Assembly: GCF_000003815.2 (NCBI RefSeq)
Contig: NC_049982.1
Span: 31,790,560 to 31,852,559, forward strand
From: Branchiostoma floridae
Taxonomy: Eukaryota; Chordata; Leptocardii; Amphioxiformes; Branchiostomatidae
Direction of reading: 5' to 3'
Length of the DNA: 62,000 nucleotides
The number at the start of each line of letters is the position of its first letter. Position 1 is the first letter of the stretch. This document shows, piece by piece, positions 1 to 10,690 of the stretch. The translations under genes and the position numbers were made by a program. The notes under the pieces are model-generated. The model made no database searches. It was not told the DNA's origin and was given only the letters and a program-made list of their open reading frames with translations.

Positions 1-24
1 TCGGATAAGGCGAACCAGCGTTAC
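1..24. repeat. Cut-off end of a 'CACCTTTATCCG' foldback MITE (family D)
   Basis: The first 24 bases resemble the right terminus of the family D elements at 9907, 24954, 25508 and 31629 (GGATAAAGGTGAACTAGCGT with a few changes). The rest of the element would lie outside the window. Confidence 0.5.
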
Positions 25-820
25 ATATCCAAGTTTGACGCTTTCATTAAATGGCCTTCCTATTGGGGTACAGGGCAATCTCCAGGCGGATTTACCCGGG
101 TGCCATAAAGATAGCCCCTTGTTCTGTTTGGAGCTCCGGAGGCAAGTAAAACATTTAAGGTTATAGTAGTTACCCCTTTTTCTGACGCAATGGATGACAG
201 ATATAACATTTAACTCCTTGTCGTAACTGCCCCGGAGAGGAGATAGGCGCCGCCAGGGGACTAAAATGCCTATTGATACAGCACAACATGCTGTGCTGCC
301 CCTACGGCTGATTAATGATTAAAAACTTTCGTTCGTTCGTTCGTCCCATAGCCTTCTTAAAGGCTATGGGACGAACGAACGAAAGTTTTAGATGATGTTA
401 CATTGAACAAGGAGCTCCTTGCATTGAATAAAACATTATCCAAGGATCTTATGTAACGTCCAAATGCTGCACCCAAGGGAATTCATAATTTTGGTTCGTT
501 ACTTGGTAAAACTTTTTGGTAATGTTAATTATAGTAGATAAAGGCAACTTATTATGCAACCTCTTTTCCGAGGCTTAGACTATCAAGTATAAGACAGTGT
601 TGTTTTTTTCCAAATCTTACATATCATCAGTTTATCTGTAGACACAATTCATCTTAAGTAACAATCAATTGACAAATGTATAACGTTATATATACATATT
701 TCAAGAACGAAGAACAAATGCTCCGAGAAAAAGAAGAAGGGGGCTTCTTTCAAACCTTACAGACACGGCTCGTTAACCACCGTGGTAAATTGACAAAAGG
801 TTGTGACAATCTTTAACTAA
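25..820. other. Non-coding flank, no gene recognised
   Basis: No convincing ORF or RNA gene. Apart from the hairpin at 321-388 I see only A+T-rich sequence with moderately GC-rich patches in the first 300 bases. Confidence 0.5.
321..388. repeat. Near-perfect hairpin with (CGTT)n arms
   Basis: The left arm reads AAAACTTTCG, four TTCG-type repeats, then TCCCATAGCCTT. The right arm is its reverse complement with one four-base repeat fewer. The loop is about 4 nt. The arms are ~30 bp, so this is either a fold-back element or a recent inverted duplication. Confidence 0.85.
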
Positions 821-1362
821 GGCCACAGCAAGTAAATTTTATGGATGACATCCTCTGCAGACTGCAAAAATAGTGCGATATGGCGAAAAAAAAACAAGAT
901 GGGTGAAAAAAAACAAGATGGCTACAATTTCAAAAATAGGCACCATAAAGTTGTGATGAGTGTTGTAACAAGAATAAAAGAGACAAAACATGGTATCGGA
1001 GCCAACAAGGCATTCATTCCTGTATTTAAAACATGTACTGGTGTGGTAAAAGTGACACTAGTGTGGTAGACTGGCATTACCAACAAAGTTGGTAACCACA
1101 CTCATGGCTTCCATATTGGTGTCACTTTTACAACTATCCAATAAGTTTCATTTCTACAGCTACAACCCTGGGTACCTCGCAAGTGTCACTTCTACAAGTA
1201 CAATTATTAGGCTACAACACAACATATTTGTTCATTTTGGTACTTAATCGTCAGGTTGACCATCCCTGCAGAAGAAAAAATTCTTGTTTTTTTTTTTTTC
1301 TGAAATCAGGAGAAAATTAATGCGCGCCCTCATGTCATCCATAAAATTTACTTGCTGTGGCC
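821..1362. mobile_element. MITE family C, complete copy
   Basis: The 542-bp element has ~33-bp terminal inverted repeats starting GGCCACAGCAAGTAAATTTT and running into ATGGATGACATCC. It is flanked by a 3-bp duplication, TAA (818-820 and 1363-1365). The interior has no transposase, so it is non-autonomous. Related sequence recurs at 57430 and 61384-61960. The TSD length and TNA form fit PIF/Harbinger-like transposition, which is inferred from the target site only. Confidence 0.88.
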
Positions 1363-1788
1363 TAAATAAACTCAATGACATTATAAAGAAGTTCTATTAT
1401 AAGCACATCATGCACCGAAAATGAGGCTCTGAGAATTTTCTTTTTAATGTCCGATTTCTGGCCACTACTGGTACAAAATGAAGTAACCAGCCTAGGGGAT
1501 GTTTTCTTGTATGCAATTTGCATATTTATACAATTATCTTACAAACTATGCAGTAGAACAAACAATACAACAATGGGAGCTGTTCTTACCCCTTTTGTCT
1601 TTGCGACCCTTTGTTTCTGCATAAACGGACATTTATCTAGATTGTTGTGTTTTTTCAACGTATCTTGTCAAGCCAGGCTAACGTTAATTGTGGATCTTTT
1701 GTCAACCCCAATTATCCATAATTGTGTTCAAATTGCATCCCCTCGTGCTATATTTTGAGACTTGTGAAGGACGCAGTGTGAAACAGGT
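1363..1788. other. Intergenic, upstream of PPP1R3
   Basis: A+T-rich. Contains one 103-codon open frame (1447-1758) with no recognisable domain and no supporting signals. Treated as non-coding. Confidence 0.4.
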
Positions 1789-1795
1789 ATAAAGG
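1789..1795 (+). promoter_or_regulatory. Possible TATA box for PPP1R3
   Basis: TATAAAG lies ~550 bp upstream of the start codon and is the only good TATA match on this strand in the upstream kilobase. It precedes the E-box/CCAAT cluster at 1876-2067. If it is used, that cluster would lie in the transcribed leader. If not, the promoter is TATA-less and sits near 2100. Confidence 0.25.
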
Positions 1796-1875
1796 AGTCG
1801 GCGTTTTCAAGGTGTTTTTAATTTAAATCGCCTTGGTCATCACTTGCATCATCCCCTATCAGCTGTTCCGCCGAC

Positions 1876-2067
1876 CACGTGTGAACACAAACAGGATCAC
1901 CCTGTCCACACATGTAAACAGCCAGTCTCTGGGGACTGTTCACGTGCCCAGTGCATGGAGCCATCCGAAATTCTCACTAGCGATTGGTCAGCCGGGGGAT
2001 CATGTTATACAATCCGAGACGCTGATTGGACGACTTCCCGTGAGCACGTGAACGATTCATGACGTCT
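1876..2067 (+). promoter_or_regulatory. E-box / CCAAT / CRE-half cluster upstream of PPP1R3
   Basis: Three CACGTG palindromes (1876-1881, 1941-1946, 2045-2050), two inverted CCAAT boxes (GATTGGTCA near 1982, GATTGGACG near 2023) and TGACGTCT at 2060-2067. The third E-box is followed by exactly 5 nt and TTCATG, one base off the second half of a carbohydrate response element (CAYGNG-N5-CNCRTG). The motifs are seen; function is inferred. Confidence 0.45.
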
Positions 2068-2340
2068 GGCTGCCGTTGGATGATGGTGCAACACGTCTGA
2101 ATCACTGGCCGTTTTCTGGTTCACTTTATTACCGAGAAGCAAGGAGGACAAGCTGCTGTGTTCAGTGGTGGAGAACTACAAGAAGCCTGTTAGGAGCTCC
2201 CAGTGGAACCTGTTGAACGTCGAAACGCCTATCCTACACACCTTGGGAGGACAACAACAGCGGATGGAAGAATGACGCCATTTCTGTGAACGGAATCACG
2301 GACTGTAAATTATTCCTAGAACTACGTATTTTCAAGCTCC

Positions 2341-3279
2341 ATGCTCGCCATTAGATCACCGCTAGCAGCAATGCCGGTGGACTGCGGCTTCATGTTTTCA
2401 GCAAGCCCAAGCCCGCCTAACATCGGCTACCTGAACGCGTCCGGACTTCTAAGGGACCTCGAAAAACTCCGTCTTAGATCGCAGATGACGAAACCTCCAT
2501 ATTCAAAATGTCGGACGACACTTCTCACACCACTCAAACCATGCATCAACAAGGCGGAGGAACCCAAGCATGTCGCCGCCAAGTCTTGTCAAGGCGTTCG
2601 AGGAAAGACGAAGACGCGGAAGAAGGTATCGTTCGCCGACACCCAAGGACTATCCCTTGTCAGTGTACGTTTGGTTGAAGACACACAGGAGCCCCCAGTG
2701 CTCAGTACAAGTCTGATCGCTGCCGTGATCGACGGGGCCCGTCCGGCGGCCGAGCAGCGGTCCAACCTGGTCTTTAACTTCGCCCAGCCCGCCGCGGACT
2801 ACCTGAAAATGCGGCAAAGACTAGACCTACAAAACGTCTGCCTCGAAAACGCCATCATCAAAGAAAAATCCATCATGGGGACGGTCAAAGTGAAGAACCT
2901 GGCGTTCGAGAAACACCTCGAGGTGCGGGTCACCTTCGACGGGTGGAACACTTACAAGGATATGGAGGCGTCTTACAGCAGCTCGGAAGGAAAGAACTAC
3001 GACACGTTTTCCTTTGAGTTTGACGTCCCCAAATACTTAAAACCACAGGACAAGATCGAGTTCTGCTTGTCCTACACGTGTGGTGGACAGACTCACTGGG
3101 ACAGTAACGACGGACAGAACTACCAGATCGTGTCGGCAGAGTACAAGTCCATGCAGGAGTTATCGGCGCCGTGGTCACGACCGGACTCTCGGGGCAACAC
3201 CGCCCTCATGTCCGACTACACCTCTCCGGAGTTCCCTACCTGGGTTGCACACGCCAAGTCCGACATACCATATTACTGA
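2341..3279 (+). CDS. PPP1R3: Protein phosphatase 1 regulatory subunit 3 (glycogen-targeting, PPP1R3B/C type)
   Basis: Regulatory subunit that tethers the PP1 catalytic subunit to glycogen, promoting glycogen synthase activation. It is cytosolic and glycogen-associated. The single open exon encodes 312 aa. Residues 94-98 (KKVSF, followed by AD) form the RVxF PP1-docking motif. A CBM21 carbohydrate-binding domain spans ~146-268, with the family block WDSNDGQNY at 253-261 and a conserved DTFSFEFDVP block at 221-230. The C-terminus keeps the FPxW-like pattern and ends in PYY. Length is close to vertebrate PPP1R3B/C (~285-317 aa). An in-frame TAG at 2317-2319 bounds the start. Met1 (2341) has a weak initiation context. 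Met11 (2371), in MPVD with a purine at -3, resembles the PPP1R3C N-terminus and may be the true start (302 aa). Family assignment is sure; the exact paralogue is not, since amphioxus may predate the vertebrate split. No introns, typical of several PPP1R3 genes. Confidence 0.95.
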   Translation: MLAIRSPLAAMPVDCGFMFSASPSPPNIGYLNASGLLRDLEKLRLRSQMTKPPYSKCRTTLLTPLKPCINKAEEPKHVAAKSCQGVRGKTKTRKKVSFADTQGLSLVSVRLVEDTQEPPVLSTSLIAAVIDGARPAAEQRSNLVFNFAQPAADYLKMRQRLDLQNVCLENAIIKEKSIMGTVKVKNLAFEKHLEVRVTFDGWNTYKDMEASYSSSEGKNYDTFSFEFDVPKYLKPQDKIEFCLSYTCGGQTHWDSNDGQNYQIVSAEYKSMQELSAPWSRPDSRGNTALMSDYTSPEFPTWVAHAKSDIPYY

Positions 3280-3524
3280 ACTCTAAAGTAAGGCAATCGT
3301 AAGAATGGAAATAGGAAAAAGACTCAAGAAAAATGTACAAAACGAAACTTGCGAAATAACGTGACCTTTGATTGACCTGTCACCAGAACTATGTCGGTGC
3401 TGCAAGCTTTATAAAATGTAAGAAAGGGGAAGATTTTTAGTAATATTCATGTCTACTACGCAAAATTGTCGTGGTATTGCTGCATATTATAGTCTGATGA
3501 ATGTATTCGTTGTCCTTGAATTGT

Positions 3525-3548
3525 CCACGTGAACCTATTTTCACGTGG
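3525..3548. promoter_or_regulatory. Double E-box in a short perfect palindrome
   Basis: CCACGTGAA, a 6-nt spacer, then TTCACGTGG. The 9-bp arms each contain CACGTG, 250 bp after the PPP1R3 stop. It could act as a bHLH site pair in DNA or as a stem-loop in the 3' UTR. Confidence 0.4.
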
Positions 3549-4752
3549 GTCGTTATGACCTAGTTGTGTGCACACACAAGTGCTAGCCTGGCACCCAGGC
3601 GTTGGGTGTTCTACATAGACTGTATATACACGTGACAGCAGGTGACCACCAAAGTGTCTGTCAACCCAGTCTTGTTTACACTTGTCAAAGTGTCAAGTAC
3701 AGTCTACTGTTTTCAATGTGGGTTGTTTTTGTCGGACTTAAAGTATTGGGAGAGAAATACCGTTGTACACAGTGCCTAGTTGACTTAGGCATGCGTCGTA
3801 AAGTTAAACAATACAGTTACGTTACACAAACCAAATACGGTGTCAAACTTTGAACTTGTAACGTTAAATTGACTTACTGGTCTTGCACCTGTAGCAAAAA
3901 GGAACAAAGATCTTTGCTTTTATTCGAGATTTTTGCAATGCAGGAAATATACTTAAACTACCTATGCTAGCTACAGGTCTTGCGTGTATATGTTTGACAT
4001 CAATATTTTTTGGAGAAAAGGCATAGCAGTGCAGTGTCATATCTTGGTTTTTCCAATTGTTGAAGCAATATTGTGTATTGGTCGAAAGATATGTCAGCGA
4101 CAGTGGAGAGGACTAAAAGAGTGTGCCTAGTGATGAACAGCAATTGTTTGTGTCAGCAACTTTTGTCAAATAGTTGAAAGGGAAGGAAACGGGTGGTGTT
4201 GTCAGAAATGGTTACATGTTGCCAAACATTTTGGTTCTGTAAACGTGGTCCGAAGATGTGTCAAAAGGAACAAATGTCATATATGTCATCGGTGACCTGA
4301 GCTGCCATAGGACATTTCCTAACAATTTTGAGGTCACAAATTATTATGACACAACAAAGAAGTTGGTATTGAAGAATGGACAAATGACAATGTGCCAGTT
4401 TTGTTGAGGGGCCAGTTTTTGTAAATGACATCTTGTTATGTGATTTTAAAATGAATGGTGCTTGATTTTACATAATTGGGTATGTTAGGAGCATAAATTT
4501 GTGGTACCATGGAAGTTGTCAACTAGTCTTCCCAATTTTACATGTACCACTATTGATCCATAGAATCTTACTGCCACAATAGTGCAATTGCGCCCATGTA
4601 CAGAAAAAAGGAACGGGCTTAGCAAAAGAAGGTGTCAGAGAGAAAAATGGAGGTTAGTTTTGCAGAAGTTGTATCAAGGATCTCGTGCTGCTGTAGGAAA
4701 GACCTAGTGGGAAAAATGGCTCCTGTTGGAAGTCATATTTTCGAGTGATTAT

Positions 4753-4758
4753 AATAAA
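4753..4758 (+). terminator. Candidate poly(A) signal of PPP1R3
   Basis: AATAAA on the plus strand, 1.47 kb after the stop codon, followed by T-rich sequence. I see no earlier canonical hexamer. Confidence 0.35.
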
Positions 4759-4794
4759 TCTTTGGGTATTTTCAAACATTCTGGCTCTCTATTA

Positions 4795-5675
4795 GGCCAT
4801 GTTGATTTGATTATATGGATGACATCCTCCGGGAACTCCAAAATTGATGCGAGCGAGCGAATAAAAAAAAAGTTTGGCAAAAAAAAAGGTTGCCTCCAGT
4901 ATGAAATCAAAGTGGCCAGGAAGGTTGAACATAGGACTAAACACACATAGTATGGTATACCAACAGCTAGGTGTAGGGACCCATCATATGGGTGCAAAAC
5001 ATTTTTTTCTTCTTGGACCAATCCGAAAAAAACAGACCTGAAAAAAAAACAGAGGAACAGGTTTCGCCAATTACAAAATGGACACACTAGTAGTATGTCG
5101 GCAGCCATTTGGGGTCTAACCGGGGGGCCAAGAAGACAACAAGAGCGAAGTCAAGTAGAGTTTATAGTTAATTGCACCAAGTTTCTACAGTCAAAGGTAC
5201 AGAGACAGTTAGCCTTTATTACATGGAGATGGGATTTTAAAATGCAGTGGGAGTCCAATAATCCACCAAACAGATTCCTTTGTAGCAAAATTGACCAATT
5301 ACCATTGTTTTGAGTATTGCCAGTTCTCAAGTTTCCACAGACAATCAGGTCCAGGTTCATGTCCGGACCTGGAAATGATCCTCTGGATCTGAATTTTCTG
5401 TACTGGTACCTCCCCCAACCAACAATAGATTTTCTTTCTTTCTGCTGTCCTTATATTTCACATCTTATTCTTTGACTTTAGATTCATTTTGGCATTCTAT
5501 GGCATTAGTTCTCTGTTTTCTGATACTTTTTTTTTTCAATCTACGGAATATTTGTGCTCATTCTACAGCTGCTTTGCACAATTTATTGTGTGGTCGAAAA
5601 CTTTTTTTTGGGGGGGAAATGGCCGAAAATTGGTGCGAGCGCGGATGTCATCCATATAATCAAATCAACGTGGCC
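4795..5675. mobile_element. MITE family B, composite copy B1
   Basis: Terminal inverted repeats start GGCCATGTTGATTTGATTAT and continue to ATGGATGACATCC (~34 bp). The 3-bp duplication is TTA (4792-4794, 5676-5678). The 881-bp length is due to a nested hAT-like element at 4968-5418; without it the MITE would be ~430 bp, near the ~383 bp of copy B2. Confidence 0.87.
4968..5418. mobile_element. hAT-like MITE nested in family B copy
   Basis: Homologous along its length to the element at 47910-48350 (opposite orientation), sharing the GTCCAGGTTC and TTGACCA..TTGTTTTGAGTAT blocks. Flanks are CCAACAGC and CCAACAAT, an 8-bp target duplication with two changes. The same insertion is in the copy at 35573. 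Confidence 0.7.
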
Positions 5676-5992
5676 TTACTTGACACCATTGAAGGGAGTG
5701 AAATATATATATTGTGTATGTGTGTGTGTGCGAGCAATACCTGTTATCCGATGATATGTCAAAGTGGCAGGCAAAAAAACAGGCATTTGGAAAAAGATGT
5801 ACACTTGTATCATTAATTTGATCTGCTAATTAAAGTCAGGAAGGTAGAAAAAATGACCAAACACATCGAGTATGGAAAGCTAACACTAGTAACAGTAAAT
5901 TCTGCATTTTCTTTCAAATCTTCCCTGACCTTGGAATTTACGTTGGCATTCTATGGCATTCTATAGTATACCTTCCAAAAATAACTTCATCA

Positions 5993-6346
5993 GGCCACAC
6001 CAATTTAATTTCTTGGTTCACAGATTTTTTCATAAAAAATATGGAGTGAGAGGGCGAAATAAAAATAAAGATTGTAAAATGGTTGGGGTAAAGGTAACGG
6101 CTAATCCAAAACATAAAGATAAAAAGTTTTCAGCTTGAAAAAAGCACAAAAACGCTATTCTTGTACAGTAACAGCACCTGTACCCACACTTTAAGGAGCT
6201 TATAATATAAAGGCCAATTTGCTACACCAGAAAGTTGGTGAATGGTTTCAGTAATGGTGAAAATTTGCTGAGTGGTAATTTTTTTTTTTTTTCCAAAAAA
6301 TAGGAGCGAGCGAATCCGTGAACCAAGAAATTAAATTGGTGTGGCC
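5993..6346. mobile_element. MITE family A, copy A1
   Basis: 354 bp. The ~35-bp TIRs start GGCCACACCAATTTAATTTC, then TTGGTTCACGGATT. Target duplication TCA on both sides. The interior is A+T-rich with a polypurine/GAGCGAGCGA motif near the right end and no coding capacity. Confidence 0.9.
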
Positions 6347-6374
6347 TCAGGTTGGTAGAACCTAGGATAGTGGA

Positions 6375-6560
6375 GATTTCTTTTCCACAATCAGGCTGTT
6401 TCTTACCTGCTGATGTTTGCCACGTTTGCGAAAACGTTCTCCCACAAAAGCGCCACCTACATCGGGTACAAATGGTGGCAAGTAGCAGAACTCCAGTTAG
6501 AAGCTCTGAGGAAGATGTCTGAAACGTCAGCAGTGTAAATACTAAAAGAAATCTCCAATA
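6375..6560. repeat. Dispersed repeat, also at 16430-16620
   Basis: Shares the blocks CACAAAAGCGCCACCTACAT and GCAGAACTCCA.TTAGAAGCTCTGA with 16430-16620, followed by a GAAGRTGTCTGA..ACGTC segment. The layout resembles the terminal part of a retroelement; the class is not certain. Confidence 0.6.
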
Positions 6561-6699
6561 TCCTGACATTAGTATATGTTTTCCAACATATGTCTTTTCA
6601 AGATGCGGCATATATTTTTTTTATATATCGTCCACGTAATAAAATCAATATGGCCTTATGTGTCACCAGTATAACTCCAGATATTTGATATGTGGGTGA

Positions 6700-7124
6700 G
6701 GCCACACCAATTTTATTTCTTGGTTCACGGATTTTTTCATAAAAAAATATGGAGCGACGGGACGAAAAAAGAATAAAAATTGTAAAATGGTTGGGGTAAA
6801 TCCAAAACATAAAGAATAAGAAGTTTTCAGCTTGAAAAAAGTACAAAAACACTATTACTGTACAGTAACAGCACCTGTTTGTTGAAAATTACAAAAGTAG
6901 TGTCAGTTTTTATGTTTGTCCCATTTTTCATGAATCAAAATATAACTGCAATAATAATACCCACATTTTAAGGAGCTTATAATATAAAGGCCAATTTGCT
7001 ACTCCAGAAAGTTGGTGAGTGGTTTCATTCATAGGGAAAATTTGATGAGTGGTAATTTTTTTTCCCGTCCCCAAAAAATAGGAGCGAGCGAATCCGTGAA
7101 CCAATCAATTAAATTGATGTGGCC
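6700..7124. mobile_element. MITE family A, copy A2 with ~70-bp internal insertion
   Basis: Same TIRs as A1, flanked by TGA/TGA. It is 425 bp against 351-355 bp for the other three copies. The excess lies near 6878-6965 (ATAACTGCAATAATAATACC region), absent from the sister copies. Confidence 0.88.
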
Positions 7125-7760
7125 TGAGGGTCAAGAAAAAGTTCAAGTTTACAGTGGGCTTCCTATAGTCCTGCATTGGAATTTGAGGGTTTGATACCTC
7201 ATATTCTGGACATACAGCTGCGGTAGTGAGTTTTGAGCTGTAGTTTAATCTTGGGGCAAAAAGTAAGAAGTGTAGGTTTGGGTCCTGTAGCATACAGCCT
7301 ATGGCAAATTATATTTTAAACTTTGAGAGCAGACGGATTGTCAAAATTACATGTGGATTATGTCATTTCCACATGAGATATTCAACTTGTGTTTGTTCCA
7401 GAGGAATATCAATAGATATAAGTCTTGCAAACAATAACCTTATGTGCATATTTAAATTAATGAAAAAAAAATGGTATGATACCTTGGTGGTACATATAAA
7501 TAATGATGCACCTTGCCTCATAAATTCATCTTATTGACAGAATCATCCAGTCAGCTTTTTCATAGATTTGTGCTGTTTACGCTCACATCTAGTGGCAATA
7601 ACGGTTTTATTGACAGTTCTTTGTGTTAGCCTGTGTTTACACAATCTCTTGCTGGCTGGGGTTAATGACCCCCTCCCCTAGGGCGGCGGCAATTGTAGGG
7701 CTGGCCGCTAGGGGCGCGATTTTAGTCAGGCTATTCTTTGTGTGTGTATCCTTCCATTCA

Positions 7761-7786
7761 TGTGTGTGTGTGTGTGTGTGTGTGTG
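7761..7786 (+). repeat. (TG)13 microsatellite
   Basis: Uninterrupted TG dinucleotide run. Confidence 0.95.
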
Positions 7787-7902
7787 ATCAGCATAACTCA
7801 AGGTGGATCATCTTGATGCTCGAGACATAGAAATGCTCAGATTTGGGGCCCCTAGCAGCTTGTTCTGATACTCCAGTGGAACTTTTGAATTTTCTAATAT
7901 AA

Positions 7903-8253
7903 GGCCACACCAATTTAATTTCTTGGTTCACGGATTTTTTCGTAAAAAATATGGAGCGAGAGGGCAAATTAAAAAATAAAAATTGTAAAATGGTTGGGGT
8001 AAAGGTAACGGCTAATCCAAAACATAAAAGAAAAAAAGTTTTCAGCTTGAAAAAAGTACAAAAACACTATTATTGTACAGTAACAGCACCTGTACCCACA
8101 CTTCGAGGAGCTTATAATATAAAGGCCAATTTGCTACACCAGAAAGTTGGTGAATGGTTTCATTAATGGCGAAAATTTGCCGAGTGGTAATTTTTTTTTT
8201 TTTAAAATAGGAGCGAGCGAATACGTGAACCAAGAAATCAAATTGGCGTGGCC
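7903..8253. mobile_element. MITE family A, copy A3
   Basis: 351 bp, TIRs as in A1, target duplication TAA (7900-7902, 8254-8256). Confidence 0.9.
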
Positions 8254-8780
8254 TAAAGGTGGTACAATCACCAAATTGGAGTAGAAGACAGCTCTCGTGC
8301 AAGCAAATAAGTGAGCTATCTAGCAGCTTCCATTGGAACTGCAGGGGCTATTTTGTTAACATTTTAAGTTGAAGAGATGATACTCAATAAGGGGTTGCAT
8401 TCTATTTGGTATGTAGAGAGCTTAAGTGATGATGTACATAATTAGATGTCGATTATGCAGCACCTGTTTTGCATAAACATTTGTGTAGTGTAATTCCATA
8501 GGCATTAACTTCATCTTTGCAGCATTTGAATATTAACAAATGTGCAAAATTTGTCAAATTGTACTTGCAGAGGAGATCGAATTAGCAAGAGGATTGAGTC
8601 AAACACAGGCTTAACTTTGATGTTTCCAATAGCATCCACTATCTTTTCATCTGACTAACAAAAGTTGGTGGATGCTATTTGAAACATCTCACCGTTAACA
8701 ATATCTGTCCTGTTGGTTGAGTAACCTGTGCATTTTTGAACACCTGACTTGTATGAAAGTGAACCGACATCAGCTTTCAA

Positions 8781-8999
8781 TACTGTAAATGCATTTAAGT
8801 TCGCGGGGATTTAATTTCGCGGTAGCGGGAAAAAGGACTTTTTTGCGGTGGTTTTAATTTTGCGGTAGCACCATAGACTGCAGTCTAATACATGTACCAT
8901 AATAGAAAAATGTTCGCGGTGGTTTTAAGTTCGCGGTGAACTGATCATCGCGAAAACCGCGAACATTAATCCACCGCGAACATTTCTGCATTTACAGTA
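8781..8999. mobile_element. MITE family E (TACTGTAAATGCA), copy E1
   Basis: 219 bp bounded by TACTGTAAATGCA and TGCATTTACAGTA. TA may be the target site, as for Tc1/mariner-type insertion. Internally, TTCGCGGTGG-type blocks and their reverse complements make a long fold-back. Other copies at 17831, 18637 (inverted), 37981 (eroded) and 58009. Confidence 0.88.
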
Positions 9000-9316
9000 A
9001 CACCTGTAGTTATCATGTAAGCTCATGTGTTGGTACTTTTCTTCCAACACTAAGGTGTACATAGGTGCACATAAGCTGTAAAGGAGGCCATTATTTTTTC
9101 ATCAGGGTACTCCAGCCATCACTTAACAGAGACAGGGGGCGTTATAAACTTCCTGCCACATTTGACCAATGGCTGACATCACGTATTGGTAAGATCGTAT
9201 GTTTATAAGATCATGTGTCTGAAACTCTCGCAAATTAACATTTGGAAGCGATTGGTCATTATTGATCCTTTAGAAGGAGACAGTGGTTGTTGGAAATTTG
9301 ATCTGTGTACACCTTA

Positions 9317-9671
9317 GGCCACACCAATTTAATTTCTTGGTTCACGGATTTTTTCATAAAAAATATGGAGCGAGAGGGCAAAATAAAAATAAAAATTGTA
9401 AAATGGTTGGGGTAAAGGTAACAGCTAATCCAAAACATAAAGAAAAAAAGTTTTCAGCTTGAAAAAAATACAAAAACACTATTATTGTACAGTAACAGCA
9501 CCTGTACCCATACTTATAATATAAAGGCCTATTTGCTACACCAGAAAGTTGGTAAATGGTTTCATTAATGGTGAAAATTTGCTGAGTGGTAATTTTTATT
9601 TTTTTCCAAAAAATAGGAGCAAGCGAGCGAGCGAGTGAATCCGTGAACCAAGAAATTAAATTGGTGTGGCC
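9317..9671. mobile_element. MITE family A, copy A4
   Basis: 355 bp, same TIRs as A1, target duplication TTA (9314-9316, 9672-9674). A GAGC/GAGCGA stretch near the right end is expanded relative to sister copies. Confidence 0.9.
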
Positions 9672-9906
9672 TTAGTTGGAATAACATATAGCATTGTAGA
9701 ACAGCTGTACATGAATGCTGTGGTTGAATGAAATGACATGGCTCAAAATACCACCTGTATATGTAGTTATGGTGCAGATAAAATTGGGGCTGTGCACTCA
9801 TTCTGGTTCATGTACTGGGTACTAGACTTGTTCCCAAACTTGTTTCACACAGTTCGCAGTTGCAGTCTGAATCCAAATATACAACAGACTGATGCCAGGA
9901 AACATT

Positions 9907-10126
9907 TAACGTTAGTTCACCTTTATCCGCGAGGTAACCTATATCTGTTGTGTTGCTAAACATGGCATCAAGGGATATCAAATCGATGGACGGTAGTTTC
10001 AGATTGTACTATTTTCAAAATATTGCAGTTTGAAACCATTACCTGTCGACTTGACATCCCTAAATACATTGATCTTAAAAAGAACGGATAAAGGTTACCC
10101 TATGGATAAAGGTGAACTAGCGTTAA
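9907..10126. mobile_element. Foldback MITE family D, copy D1
   Basis: The whole ~220-bp element is an imperfect inverted repeat: AACGTTAGTTCACCTTTATC at the left, its complement at the right, and mirrored ATATCAAATCGA / GTCGACTTGACATC blocks near the centre. Confidence 0.82.
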
Positions 10127-10350
10127 TTGCTCTTGAAGAACTTACCAGAAATAGATGGAAAGAAAGTATGTGGTGCAGGCAAAATTTTACACAAGACAGG
10201 TACTTTTGAATGTCACCTGATGAAAACATGCCGAAAGAAAGGATTTTGAGCCTTGTATTAACATGACCAGTCCATGTGCAAAGGCCAGTCCCTGACAAAA
10301 GTGCAGCCTCCTTCACAGCTTTTTGAAGTTTTTTTGTGGGCGTTTGGGTA

Positions 10351-10690
10351 ATTTGTTGCGAGGGAGTAATCTCCAAGCAGATCCTACAATGGCATAAGAT
10401 AGTACCAAACTGACCAAGGAGTGTAGTCAGCCAAAAGGTGTCCATTTGCCTTGTAGCGAAACACAGTCCTAAGCCGGCTTCACTCCTCTGCCAGCTTTTG
10501 ATAGTAGTACCTTATGCTACCGTAGGATCTGCTTGGAGATTAGGGAAAGGGGACATATTCGCAATTTTCAACATATCGTGGCCATGTTTTACGTTGGGAA
10601 GTTTTGTCACCAGGCAATGTGCCAGGAAGGTCCTGTGTCCGCTTGCTGTTGAAAATTGCGAATATGCCCCCAAATTACGTAAATGCACAC
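10351..10690. repeat. Two overlapping inverted-repeat systems
   Basis: TAATCTCCAAGCAGATCCTA (~10366) pairs with TAGGATCTGCTTGGAGATTA (~10524). GCAATTTTCAAC (~10561) pairs with GTTGAAAATTGC (~10648). Together they make a foldback of ~340 bp. Confidence 0.7.

Larger units (their letters stand above)
3280..4780 (+). other. Probable 3' UTR of PPP1R3
   Basis: About 1.5 kb of T-rich sequence without transposons or a sustained ORF. It ends just before a MITE insertion (4795). The first AATAAA I find downstream of the stop is at 4753-4758, so the transcript may run to ~4780. No cDNA evidence. Confidence 0.4.

Noticed and set aside
2930-3286. Alternative frames inside PPP1R3
   Set aside because: Low-complexity shadows; the CBM21 frame is unambiguous.
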